A stretch of 64,000 nucleotides of DNA from Cycloclasticus pugetii PS-1 (GTDB lineage: Bacteria > Pseudomonadota > Gammaproteobacteria > Methylococcales > Cycloclasticaceae), in contig NZ_ARVU01000001.1 in assembly GCF_000384415.1 (NCBI RefSeq), forward strand, positions 1,302,001 to 1,366,000, read 5' to 3'. Shown one piece after another: positions 9,880 to 19,149 of the stretch. Position 1 is the first letter of the stretch; the number at the start of each line of letters is the position of its first letter. The notes beneath the pieces were generated by a model. The model was not told the DNA's origin and did not search any database. It was given only the letters and a program-made list of their open reading frames with translations. Both the position numbers and the translations under genes were made by a program.

Positions 9880-10680
9880 ATGCACCCAATGTTAAATATT
9901 GCCATTAGGGCAGCAAGGCAAGCAGGCGATATTATAATACGTTCAGCTGACTCAATTGACACACTTAAGATAACTATTAAAAATCAAAATGATTACGCCA
10001 CAGAAATTGACCGGCGTGCTGAAGAAGAAATTATTAATATCTTATTAAGTGCTTATCCCGATCACGGTGTTTTAGCCGAAGAATCTGGCTATCTAAATCA
10101 AGACGCTGAATATATTTGGATTATAGACCCTCTTGATGGAACCACGAATTTTATACACGGTTTTCCGCATTATGCGGTATCTATTGCTTTAAAAAGAGGC
10201 GATACCGTAGAGCAAGCCGTAATTTACGACCCTGTTCGTCAAGACCTATTTACTGCAACACGTGGTAAAGGGGCAATGCTGAACAACAGACGTCTTCGTG
10301 TTGGCCGACAACGAAAAATCGAAGGTTCATTTCTAGGCACTGGCTTCCCTTTTAAGAACGATAAAGATATTGAACCTTACCTCGATATCTTTCGTGATAT
10401 TTTCTCTTCCACCTCTGGTGTTAGACGTGCAGGAGCTGCTTCTTTAGATTTAGCTTATGTAGCTGCTGGAAAACTAGATGGTTTTTTTGAAATCGGTCTA
10501 AAACCTTGGGATTTTGCTGCTGGCGTCTTACTCATTCAAGAGGCTGGTGGTGTTGTTAGTGATTTTTCTAATAATCACGATTTCCACAAAACAGGTAACA
10601 TTGTTTGTGGCAACCCTAAAATGCATCAGGCCTTATTAAACAAAATTACACCGCATGCAGAAAAAGTAATTAACAGTTAA
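9880..10680 (+). CDS. suhB: Inositol-1-monophosphatase SuhB
   Basis: Lithium-sensitive inositol monophosphatase; in E. coli SuhB also takes part in rRNA antitermination. The 266 residues contain the metal-binding set: Glu in LAEESGY, Asp in IDPLDGTTNFIHGFPH (about residues 84-99) and Asp in KPWDFAAGVLLIQEAGG (about 208-224). The start may be ATG 9880 or ATG 9889 (MLNIAIRAARQ). It is divergent from trmJ, with a short intergenic space once the TTG start of trmJ is accepted, and ends at a clear terminator shared with secF. Confidence 0.95.
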   Translation: MHPMLNIAIRAARQAGDIIIRSADSIDTLKITIKNQNDYATEIDRRAEEEIINILLSAYPDHGVLAEESGYLNQDAEYIWIIDPLDGTTNFIHGFPHYAVSIALKRGDTVEQAVIYDPVRQDLFTATRGKGAMLNNRRLRVGRQRKIEGSFLGTGFPFKNDKDIEPYLDIFRDIFSSTSGVRRAGAASLDLAYVAAGKLDGFFEIGLKPWDFAAGVLLIQEAGGVVSDFSNNHDFHKTGNIVCGNPKMHQALLNKITPHAEKVINS

Positions 10681-10703
10681 ACAACACACAAAACTTGATC
10701 AAT

Positions 10704-10733
10704 AAAAAAGCCGCTATAAAAGCGGCTTTTTTA
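10704..10733. terminator. Bidirectional rho-independent terminator between suhB and secF
   Basis: A GC-rich stem AAGCCGCT (10708-10715) pairs with AGCGGCTT (10721-10728) around a five-base loop. It is followed by TTTT on the plus strand and preceded by a run of A, so the minus transcript also ends in U residues. It lies between two convergent genes. Confidence 0.93.
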
Positions 10734-10751
10734 TTACCAATTATCAGCTCA

Positions 10752-11687
10752 TCAAGGAATTTTATCTAACTCATCTTGATCAACCTTAACAACCATCAGG
10801 TCTTCTTTCGTCACTCCCAAGGCAAGCGTTATGGGGCTAGCAACATAAATAGAAGAATAGGTACCAATTAACACGCCAACAATCAGCGCAAGTGCAAAGT
10901 CATGAATAATTTCACCACCTAAAACAAACAATGCCATTAACACTAACAAAGTTGTTAGCGAGGTCATCACGGTTCGAGTAAACGTCTGGTTTAACGAGAT
11001 ATTAACAACATCAACCGGTGAGCCTTTTCGCAATGTTCTAAAGTTTTCTCTTACACGATCAAACACAACAATAGTATCGTTCAATGAATAACCAATAATC
11101 GCTAAAATAGCCGCCAGTACTGTTAAATCAAATTCAAACTGAAAAACAGAAAAGAAACCAAGGGTAATAATAACGTCGTGCGCCAGTGCCGCCACAGAGC
11201 CTAAGCCAAAGCGATATTCAAAGCGAATAGCGACATAAATCAGGATACAGATTAAGGCATATAATAGTGCCAAACCGCCATCTTCTTGTAACTCTTCACC
11301 AACTTGTGGGCCAACAAATTCTGCCCGTCTTAACTCACCTTGTTGTGAGAAATTCTCATTCACCGCAGCCAACACCTTATTACTTAACGCTGCAGTATTT
11401 AACGCATCATTTGGTAATAAGCGGATGAGCACTTCTTTTGATGAACCAAAATGTTGTACCACAGCGCCACTAAAATTAGCCTCTGTTAACAAATTCCTTA
11501 AACTTTCCAGCTCAACTGCTTCGGGAAAGCTAAGCTCTACCAACGTTCCACCAGTAAAATCAATCCCTTTTTTTAACCCCATGGTCGCTAAAGAAGCGAT
11601 AGAAACAATAATTAATAGAGTAGAAAAAATAAGCGCTATTTTACGTTTACTTAGAAAATCAATCTTGATTGTATGTTGATTACTCAT
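10752..11687 (-). CDS. secF: Protein translocase subunit SecF
   Basis: Inner-membrane partner of SecD that uses the proton motive force to assist protein export. The 311 residues have six transmembrane helices with a periplasmic domain after the first. GLKKGIDFTGGTLVELSF (about residues 32-50) is the family signature, and IGYSLNDTIVVFDRVREN (about 198-215) is the conserved TM4/TM5 region. It starts three bases after the secD stop, at the end of the queA-tgt-yajC-secD-secF operon. Confidence 0.97.
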   Translation of the reverse strand: MSNQHTIKIDFLSKRKIALIFSTLLIIVSIASLATMGLKKGIDFTGGTLVELSFPEAVELESLRNLLTEANFSGAVVQHFGSSKEVLIRLLPNDALNTAALSNKVLAAVNENFSQQGELRRAEFVGPQVGEELQEDGGLALLYALICILIYVAIRFEYRFGLGSVAALAHDVIITLGFFSVFQFEFDLTVLAAILAIIGYSLNDTIVVFDRVRENFRTLRKGSPVDVVNISLNQTFTRTVMTSLTTLLVLMALFVLGGEIIHDFALALIVGVLIGTYSSIYVASPITLALGVTKEDLMVVKVDQDELDKIP

Positions 11688-11690
11688 AAT

Positions 11691-13550
11691 TTAAATCTTC
11701 AGTTTTTCTATTTGACGACTACCAAAAGTCACATTGACTAATGCACGCGTACCAATAATAGCGGTGAACATAGAGGTTAAAATACCGATACTTAAGGTAA
11801 TAGCGAAACCTTTAATAGGCCCTGTACCAAAACCGAAAAGGATAATCGCGGCAATCAATGTCGTGATATTTGCATCCGCAATGGTAGAAAAGGCTTTATC
11901 GTAGCCCGCCGCAATACTAGCTTGAGGTGAGTTTCCATTTTTAATCTCCTCTTTAATGCGCTCAAAAATTAGCACATTAGCATCTACCGCCATCCCCACT
12001 GTTAGCACAATGCCGGCAATTCCAGGCAGCGTTAACGTGGCTTGCAAGAGTGACAATACAGCAACGATAAAAACCAGATTAAAGGCCAAGGCCACATCGG
12101 CAAAAAGGCCGAATGTCTTGTAATAAATAGCCATAAAAATTAAGACTAAAACAAAACCAATCATCACAGAATTGAAGCCTTTATCAATATTATCTTGCCC
12201 TAGGCTTGGCCCAACCGTGCGCTCTTCAACAATATCAATCGGCGCAGCCAAGGCACCTGCTCTTAATAATAAAGCTAGATCACGTGCTTCAGCTGAATTA
12301 TCTAAGCCTGTTGTTTGAAAACGGTTACTAAAGTGCCCACGAATGGTCGCCACATTAATCACTTCCTCGACGACTGTTTTGTAGCGTACCGGCTCGCCGT
12401 TAACCATTTTTATATCGGTTCTATTTTCAATAAATACAACCGCCATTGGTTTACCAATATTTTCTCGTGTGGTTTTGCTCATTTTTTTACCACCCGGACC
12501 ATCTAATGACACAGAAACCATTGCGGAGCCTGTATCACCTTCTATCCCTGATGAAGCATCTACAATCTCATTACCGGTCACAATAACCTGTTTTTTCAAC
12601 AGGATTTGGCCACCATCTCGACGGTTATATAACTTAGAACCAATCGGCACTCTTCCAGCTAATGCAGATGACACTGAATTTTGCGTATCAACCAGATGAT
12701 ACTCAAGTGTTGCGGTTGCACCTAAAATCTCTTTTGCACGAGCCGTGTCCTGGACACCAGGTAATTCAACAACAATACGGCTTTCACCCTGTCTTTGAAT
12801 AACAGGCTCTGCAACACCTAACTCATTAACACGATTTTTTAACGTAATGATATTTTGCTGAACAGCATAGTTTCTTACGTCCATTAACTCATCATCTGAC
12901 ATCGTTGCCGTTAAGGTGGGCGTTGAGGACTCGCTAACTTCAGGCTTAAAGTCCCAAGTACGGAACTGAGACTCCAATTTGCTGATCGCCTCGTCATGAA
13001 TCTGTTGGTTTCTAAATTTAATACCAACATTGTGGCCATTGACCATAACGCTTAGATAACGCAATTTATTTTCGCGCAAATATTGGCGAAAATCAGCCGC
13101 ACCACGGTCTACTGCTTGCTTCTCAGCAGCTTGCATATCCACTTCCAGTAAGAAATGCACACCACCTCTTAAATCCAAGCCTAAATACATAGGCGCTGCA
13201 TTTAACGAACGCAACCATTGAGGGGTTGTTGGCGCCAAATTAAGAGCCACAACATAGTTATTCCCTAAGACCGACTTAATAATATCAACCGCCTTAAGTT
13301 GATCATTCGAATGCTTGAAGCGCAACAAAATTTGGCTGTCATTCAACTCACCTTTTAATAAGGCAACACCATTTTGTGCTAGCTGATCTTTTACATCAGC
13401 TAAAACAGAACTGTTGATGACCGCACCACGCAAAGGCGAAATTTGTACAGAAGGGTCTTCACCGTAAAGATTTGGTAGTGCGTAAATAATAGCAACAACT
13501 AACGCCATTATTATCATTAAGTTCTTCCAAGCAGGAAAATGATTCGTCAT
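11691..13550 (-). CDS. secD: Protein translocase subunit SecD
   Basis: Inner-membrane Sec accessory protein of 619 residues, the usual length. After one N-terminal helix (about residues 9-26) comes the large periplasmic P1 domain, starting with LGLDLRGGVHFLLEVD (about 118-133). NELGVAEPVIQRQGESRIVVELPG marks a second family block, followed by five more helices with GIVLTVGMAVDANVLIFERIKEE (about 515-537), which has the proton-relay Asp. It lies between yajC and secF. Confidence 0.97.
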   Translation of the reverse strand: MTNHFPAWKNLMIIMALVVAIIYALPNLYGEDPSVQISPLRGAVINSSVLADVKDQLAQNGVALLKGELNDSQILLRFKHSNDQLKAVDIIKSVLGNNYVVALNLAPTTPQWLRSLNAAPMYLGLDLRGGVHFLLEVDMQAAEKQAVDRGAADFRQYLRENKLRYLSVMVNGHNVGIKFRNQQIHDEAISKLESQFRTWDFKPEVSESSTPTLTATMSDDELMDVRNYAVQQNIITLKNRVNELGVAEPVIQRQGESRIVVELPGVQDTARAKEILGATATLEYHLVDTQNSVSSALAGRVPIGSKLYNRRDGGQILLKKQVIVTGNEIVDASSGIEGDTGSAMVSVSLDGPGGKKMSKTTRENIGKPMAVVFIENRTDIKMVNGEPVRYKTVVEEVINVATIRGHFSNRFQTTGLDNSAEARDLALLLRAGALAAPIDIVEERTVGPSLGQDNIDKGFNSVMIGFVLVLIFMAIYYKTFGLFADVALAFNLVFIVAVLSLLQATLTLPGIAGIVLTVGMAVDANVLIFERIKEEIKNGNSPQASIAAGYDKAFSTIADANITTLIAAIILFGFGTGPIKGFAITLSIGILTSMFTAIIGTRALVNVTFGSRQIEKLKI

Positions 13551-13571
13551 AACAATAACTCGTTTGGCAGT

Positions 13572-13931
13572 TTATTTTTTTGCTTTTCCAGCAGATGCGT
13601 ATGTGCCTTTAGGCATTACCGTTGAAATTGAAGTCTTCATCACTTGAACCGATGTATTAGGCGCAATTTCAAGTGTAATAAAATGATCATCCACTTCTGT
13701 AATTTTACCCAGCAAACCACCATTGGTTACAATTTCGTCGCCTTTCTTAGCGCCTGCAACAAGTTGCTTGTGTTCTTTATTACGCTTTTGTTGAGGACGA
13801 ATTAAAAGAAAGTAAAAAATAACAATTAACGCAATTGGAAAAAGTAATCCTTCGAACCCTGGTGCTGCTGCTTCTTGAGTTGCGGCTGCGGTATCTGCTG
13901 CGATGGCGTTTGAAACTAAAAAATCTAACAT
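13572..13931 (-). CDS. yajC: Preprotein translocase subunit YajC
   Basis: Small single-span membrane protein (119 residues) of the SecDF-YajC complex. A hydrophobic helix (about residues 28-46) is followed by the family block RPQQKRNKEHKQLVAGAKKGDEIVTNGGLLGKI, a beta-rich cytoplasmic part. An Ala-rich stretch (AIAADTAAATQEAAAP) precedes the helix. Its position between tgt and secD is the classical one. Confidence 0.95.
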   Translation of the reverse strand: MLDFLVSNAIAADTAAATQEAAAPGFEGLLFPIALIVIFYFLLIRPQQKRNKEHKQLVAGAKKGDEIVTNGGLLGKITEVDDHFITLEIAPNTSVQVMKTSISTVMPKGTYASAGKAKK

Positions 13932-13967
13932 ATTTTTTCCTTATTAATGAATTAACTCAATCACGCA

Positions 13968-16113
<2,146 letters not shown>

Positions 16114-16182
16114 GGCGACGGATCTTAACAGGAACGACCCTCATCAGCGAGCGCAAAACAGGCTATTAAATTAAAATTTTAA

Positions 16183-16211
16183 TAGAGTTTGAATTTGAAA
16201 CTGTCTATAAT
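16183..16211 (+). promoter_or_regulatory. Probable sigma-70 promoter of the tRNA-Leu locus
   Basis: A consensus -10 box TATAAT lies at 16206-16211, 15 bases before the first tRNA-like sequence. The best -35 at 17-bp spacing is the weak TAGAGT (16183-16188). The distance to the tRNA-Leu 5' half suits a tRNA promoter; it could still drive the intron-bearing gene 170 bases downstream. Confidence 0.45.
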
Positions 16212-16225
16212 GCCCACACTTATTT

Positions 16226-16265
16226 GCCGGGGTGGCGGAACTGGTAGACGCGCCGGATTCAAAAT
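16226..16265 (+). pseudogene. Truncated tRNA-Leu (5' half only)
   Basis: From GCCGGGG (acceptor strand) through the D arm (GGCGGAACTGGTAGACGC) and anticodon stem to the loop TTCAAAA, this reads as the first 40 bases of a tRNA-Leu with a CAA anticodon. After 16265 the expected anticodon-stem partner (TCCGG), variable arm, T arm and acceptor 3' strand are missing, so it cannot fold as a tRNA. It differs from the complete tRNA-Leu that follows in acceptor and anticodon stems, so it is not a simple duplication of it. Confidence 0.75.
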
Positions 16266-16285
16266 TCTCAAGCGATTTTGTATCC
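16255..16285. repeat. Inverted repeat at the break in the truncated tRNA-Leu
   Basis: GGATTCAAAAT (16255-16265) and ATTTTGTATCC (16275-16285) are inverted copies with one mismatch, separated by nine bases. The left arm is the tRNA anticodon stem-loop strand. This could be a core site for a tyrosine recombinase or simply a hairpin formed when the tRNA was broken. The bases from here to 16378 match nothing I recognise. Confidence 0.6.
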
Positions 16286-16378
16286 CAAGTGGAAATTAAG
16301 CTTTTCTGTGGTGTACCTGTGAAAGGATTTGCGGGTAGTATAAAAAAGGACTGTCGGCAGACAATAAATGTATTTAGT

Positions 16379-16746
16379 GCCAGAGTGGTGAAATTGGTAG
16401 ACACAGGGGATAAGCGAAAGCCAGTGTCTTTAAAAAACTGAGTCCCCCTCGTGAGCAATCGCGAGTGAGAAAAACTGGATGAATTGCTGGAAACTCTAAG
16501 TCTAGAAATAGATACGACAATCAGCAGCCAAGCCGTCTGAGACGGAAGGTTCAACGACTACCTGAGCTGTTGCGAGATGGCTTAATAACAGGAAGTAGCT
16601 TGGATTAGAACCCAAGTGAAACAGCGTCCAGCCCCTAAGTATATTAGGGTGATGATATAGTCTGGCTAGCATCGAAAGATGGTAGGTTAATGTCAAAATC
16701 CCCCGCCTTCACGGGTGTGCCGGTTCGAGTCCGGCCTCTGGTACCA
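16379..16746 (+). tRNA. tRNA-Leu(CAA), split by a group I intron
   Basis: The 5' exon is 16379-16411 and the 3' exon 16693-16746. Joined, they give an 87-base class II tRNA. The acceptor GCCAGAG pairs with CTCTGGT (G1.U72 as in E. coli tRNA-Leu). The anticodon stem GGGGA/TCCCC encloses the loop TTCAAAA (anticodon CAA). A long variable arm, the T arm GCCGG-TTCGAGT-CCGGC, discriminator A and an encoded CCA complete it. The interruption falls between U32 and U33 of the anticodon loop. This is the last host-like gene before the ICE. Confidence 0.9.
16412..16692 (+). ncRNA. Group I intron in the tRNA-Leu anticodon loop
   Basis: The last exon bases GGGGAT (16406-16411) pair with an internal guide GTCCCC (16442-16447), placing the required G.U pair at the 5' splice site. 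The intron ends in G (16692). Conserved core elements appear in order: P-like GGAAACTCTAAG (16489-16500), Q-like GCAGCCAAGCC (16524-16534), R-like TTCAACGACTACC (about 16550-16562) and S-like GATATAGTC (16654-16662), with GACTA/TAGTC as the P7 pairing. The 281-base length and arrangement resemble small tRNA introns of the Azoarcus/cyanobacterial (IC3) kind. There is no open reading frame, hence no homing endonuclease. I infer self-splicing. Confidence 0.88.
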
Positions 16747-16930
16747 TCTTCCCCTTCACATAAACGCAACGGATTATTTCCTACTCCAGATCCTAGATAA
16801 AGCCTTGGGATACACTGGGGATACAAACAGGAGTAATTCCCGTGATCGTCGGGTAATGATAGGTAATCAACCTAACGATATACAGCAGGCTCAAAATGCA
16901 ACAATTTGCATAATCAGTAAACTCTTTATC

Positions 16931-17653
16931 TCAATGAAACCGTATGCTGAGCAAGAAACCGGTAGCATCCGGACCATTCAGGTCCTGAATAACGCCTCCC
17001 TCTAGTACCCAGCGCCCTTGTGTCCACTGCAGGCCCAAGGTGAATTGGTGAACCATCGAAGCCCCCTTTTGCCAGCGGCCACCCAGCTCAACGACTCCAT
17101 ACAACTCTGACTGAATCCCCCACTCTGGATACACCGCTGGCATCAATCGATGCTGCCAGGATAGATCATAGCGTGCTGAATCCCGTCGATCACCGGTACC
17201 TCGCTGATATAGAGCATCAATATCCCATTCGTTCTTATCCCGAAACCAAGTAGCTACTGCACCAGCTTGAAACGCCCCATCCCGTGAACTATCAGTTGGA
17301 ATCACTGCACCACCCAATAGCCCTATACGACGCGTGCCTTTAGGGTCATCCCCCTGAGAAACAATCTGCCGGTATAGCAGGCTAAAATCACCTAGCTGTT
17401 TATCATCACCGGATGACAGGCGATAAGGAACACCAAATAACAGCGTCTTTTTGTGATCGATACCATAGGCCAAGTTGGCTGTTAGCTGGTTAATATTGGT
17501 TTCATTGTCGTGACTAACAATACCACGTAAGACCGTACCGCCCTTCTCTACCGGTAGCGCCACGAAAGAGCGCAACCCCATACCCAACGCGCTCGACTGA
17601 AAACACAGCTCAAGCAAACCGATCCACAGTAAAATCGCCCATCTATTTGACAT
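16931..17653 (-). CDS. Predicted outer-membrane beta-barrel protein of the mer-like operon
   Basis: About 240 residues from ATG 17653, chosen because it gives a signal peptide (MSNRWAILLWIGLLELCFQSSALG) and overlaps the MerP-like gene by only 11 bases. The mature part alternates polar and hydrophobic residues with aromatic girdles, and ends in Phe-His (SIRFH) like many outer-membrane barrels. I do not recognise a named family with certainty; it may belong to the MetA-pathway/phenol-degradation transporter-like barrels. As the last gene after regulator, MerT-like and MerP-like genes it may let metal ions into or out of the periplasm. Function inferred only. Confidence 0.7.
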   Translation of the reverse strand: MSNRWAILLWIGLLELCFQSSALGMGLRSFVALPVEKGGTVLRGIVSHDNETNINQLTANLAYGIDHKKTLLFGVPYRLSSGDDKQLGDFSLLYRQIVSQGDDPKGTRRIGLLGGAVIPTDSSRDGAFQAGAVATWFRDKNEWDIDALYQRGTGDRRDSARYDLSWQHRLMPAVYPEWGIQSELYGVVELGGRWQKGASMVHQFTLGLQWTQGRWVLEGGVIQDLNGPDATGFLLSIRFH

Positions 17654-17924
17654 GAACCTTGACCGGCGTAAAACCTGAATCAATGATTGCCTGTTTGATT
17701 GCATCAATATCGGCCTTTTTATCACCAGTATCGACCCTAACCTTTTTGTTTTTTAAGCTAACATCTACCTGGGCAATTTCAGGTAACTTGCCCAATTTAC
17801 GTTGCAAGCTGTCGACGCAGAACGCACACGTCATACCGTTGATATCAATTTCCAAGGTCTCCGAAAATACTGTGGCGGGAAATGCGATGCCCACTAACAG
17901 TATCAATAAGGTTATGGTTTTCAT
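17643..17924 (-). CDS. MerP-like periplasmic heavy-metal-binding protein
   Basis: 93 residues: a cleavable signal peptide (about residues 1-21) and one heavy-metal-associated domain with NGMTCAFC, the paired Cys at about residues 33 and 36. The size and layout match MerP, which passes Hg(II) from periplasm to the MerT transporter. The start has a strong GGGAGG a few bases before ATG. It follows the MerT-like gene by ten bases. A copper-type HMA chaperone is the alternative; the absence of merA leaves the true metal open. Confidence 0.85.
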   Translation of the reverse strand: MKTITLLILLVGIAFPATVFSETLEIDINGMTCAFCVDSLQRKLGKLPEIAQVDVSLKNKKVRVDTGDKKADIDAIKQAIIDSGFTPVKVHVK

Positions 17925-17934
17925 CTTAACCTCC

Positions 17935-18342
17935 CTAAATGCCCAACAGGTTCCTGAGGGGCAATAACAAAAAGGCAGCAGTAAATCCTACCGACCACAC
18001 CACCAAAGCCAGAAAAAAAATGCGGCGATTCCAGATCTGCGCTCTCTTGCAGCGGTCAGCCAAAACTGGATCAGCAGGGCAACTAACAGGGCTTTTCCAG
18101 AGCACCCATGCAGCAACCCCCAAAATCAGGGCTGAACCACCAAACATCCACGACTCATAGGATGCCAACGTGACCAACACGGGAAATTGGCTAGTTAAAG
18201 ACGCGACGACTGCTCCCATACCAATGCTGACCAATAGGATAGGTAGCGCGCAGCAAAGCAAGGTTCCGGTGGAAGCAAAGAGAGCCAACCACCCCAACGC
18301 TTTTTTGGAGCCCTCGCCAGATTCCCTATTCATCGACAACAT
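17935..18342 (-). CDS. MerT-like inner-membrane metal transporter
   Basis: 135 residues with three predicted transmembrane helices (about residues 18-45, 62-82 and 107-130). The vicinal Cys pair in the first helix (GTLLCCALPILLVSIG) and a cytoplasmic loop with two further Cys (SCPADPVLADRC) are the hallmarks of MerT, the Hg(II) uptake permease. It lies between the GDCCVxC gene and the MerP-like gene. The sequence is clearly MerT-like, but no mercuric reductase is present, so the identity of the ion is inferred. Confidence 0.82.
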   Translation of the reverse strand: MLSMNRESGEGSKKALGWLALFASTGTLLCCALPILLVSIGMGAVVASLTSQFPVLVTLASYESWMFGGSALILGVAAWVLWKSPVSCPADPVLADRCKRAQIWNRRIFFLALVVWSVGFTAAFLLLPLRNLLGI

Positions 18343-18557
18343 CCTGTTTTTTCGCTGGATTCATTGGTCTTCTGGACCGGTGGACAGGGAATACTGCCAT
18401 AAGAACAAAATACGCAGCAGTCGCCCGCCACAGGCTTCAATACCACAGAACACTGGGGACATTGAAAGAAATACATGCAGGCATCTTCCGGCATAATTTC
18501 CACTGTTTTGTGGCCACATTCAGGGCACATAAGCTCAGATTCAAGCATGGTTGTCAT
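18330..18557 (-). CDS. GDCCVxC-domain small protein
   Basis: About 75 residues. The start at ATG 18557 is preferred because GAGG stands seven bases before it; an ATG at 18563 sits too close. It contains two CxxC knuckles (MCPECGHKT and FQCPQCSVVLKP) and the name-giving motif GDCCVFCSYGSIPCPP, and ends in GCCR. Members with selenocysteine exist in some taxa; here all codons in the motif are ordinary Cys (TGC, TGC, TGT). It is the first gene after the divergent MerR-type promoter and overlaps the MerT-like gene by 13 bases, so it is probably a metal-binding accessory. No enzyme activity is known to me. Confidence 0.82.
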   Translation of the reverse strand: MTTMLESELMCPECGHKTVEIMPEDACMYFFQCPQCSVVLKPVAGDCCVFCSYGSIPCPPVQKTNESSEKTGCCR

Positions 18558-18591
18558 CGGCATACCTCTATCATTTTGAGCCATTAGTGCT

Positions 18592-18622
18592 AGTATAAAA
18601 TCTGTAGTAACTACAGGTTCAT
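18592..18622 (-). promoter_or_regulatory. MerR-type promoter/operator for the mer-like operon
   Basis: On the minus strand: -35 ATGAAC (18617-18622), a 19-bp spacer and -10 TATACT (18592-18597). The spacer contains the perfect palindrome CTGTAGTAACTACAG (18602-18616). A 19-bp spacer with a central dyad is the hallmark of promoters activated by MerR-family regulators. It lies between the GDCCVxC gene (minus) and the divergent regulator (plus). Confidence 0.85.
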
Positions 18623-18631
18623 GTGATTTAT

Positions 18632-19066
18632 ATGCAAGAACGTTCAGCCAAGGCACCCTTCGGAGTCGGAGATCTGGCCCGCGCGGGCCAGTGTAAGGTC
18701 GAAACAGTGCGCTACTATGAGAAAATCGGTCTGATGCCAACACCGCAGCGCACGGAAGGCGGGCATCGGGTATATCACCGGCCAGAATTGAAACGACTGA
18801 TTTTCATCCGCCGCAGCCGGGACCTGGGCTTTAGCGTGGCGCAGGTCCGTGACTTGTTGCAGTTCGTCGACGAGCCAAATCACACCTGTGGCGAAGTGAA
18901 AGCCCTTACCCTGGCGCAATCAGAAGAGGTGCAACGCAAGATAGATGATTTGCAAAGGCTTCATCAAGCATTGGTTACGATGGCTGAACAGTGCAAAGGA
19001 CACTCTTATACCTTGGATCAGTGCCCGATTATCGACGCACTATTTGAAGACCCCAATGAACAATAA
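18632..19066 (+). CDS. MerR-family metal-responsive regulator
   Basis: About 144 residues from ATG 18632 (a GTG at 18623 would lengthen it by three). The N-terminal winged helix reads FGVGDLARAGQCKVETVRYYEKIGLMPTPQR, followed by a dimerisation helix. Three candidate metal-binding cysteines fall where MerR/PbrR/CadR have them: HTCGEV (about residue 82), EQCKGH and DQCPII near the C-terminus. It is divergent from the GDCCVxC-MerT-MerP genes across the palindromic promoter, so it most likely controls them. The operator resembles the PbrR boxes at 48.97 and 51.45 kb, so the effector may be Pb, Cd or Zn rather than Hg. Confidence 0.88.
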   Translation: MQERSAKAPFGVGDLARAGQCKVETVRYYEKIGLMPTPQRTEGGHRVYHRPELKRLIFIRRSRDLGFSVAQVRDLLQFVDEPNHTCGEVKALTLAQSEEVQRKIDDLQRLHQALVTMAEQCKGHSYTLDQCPIIDALFEDPNEQ

Positions 19067-19149
19067 GGGCATACAGAGAACAACGCTGGTGCCTATCGAC
19101 AATCATATTGTTGCTCGAATACAGCAGAAATAATAAATGCATATTCAAT

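Noticed and set aside
16171-16826. Several short reading frames across the tRNA/intron region
   Set aside because: They overlap tRNA and intron structure, have low-complexity products, and none looks like a homing endonuclease.
18330-18557. Selenocysteine in the GDCCVxC motif
   Set aside because: All codons in the motif are TGC or TGT, with no in-frame TGA.
18330-18743. Long version of the GDCCVxC gene (137 residues)
   Set aside because: The extra N-terminus would cross the MerR-type promoter and the divergent regulator start; the short form has a ribosome-binding site and keeps the whole domain.
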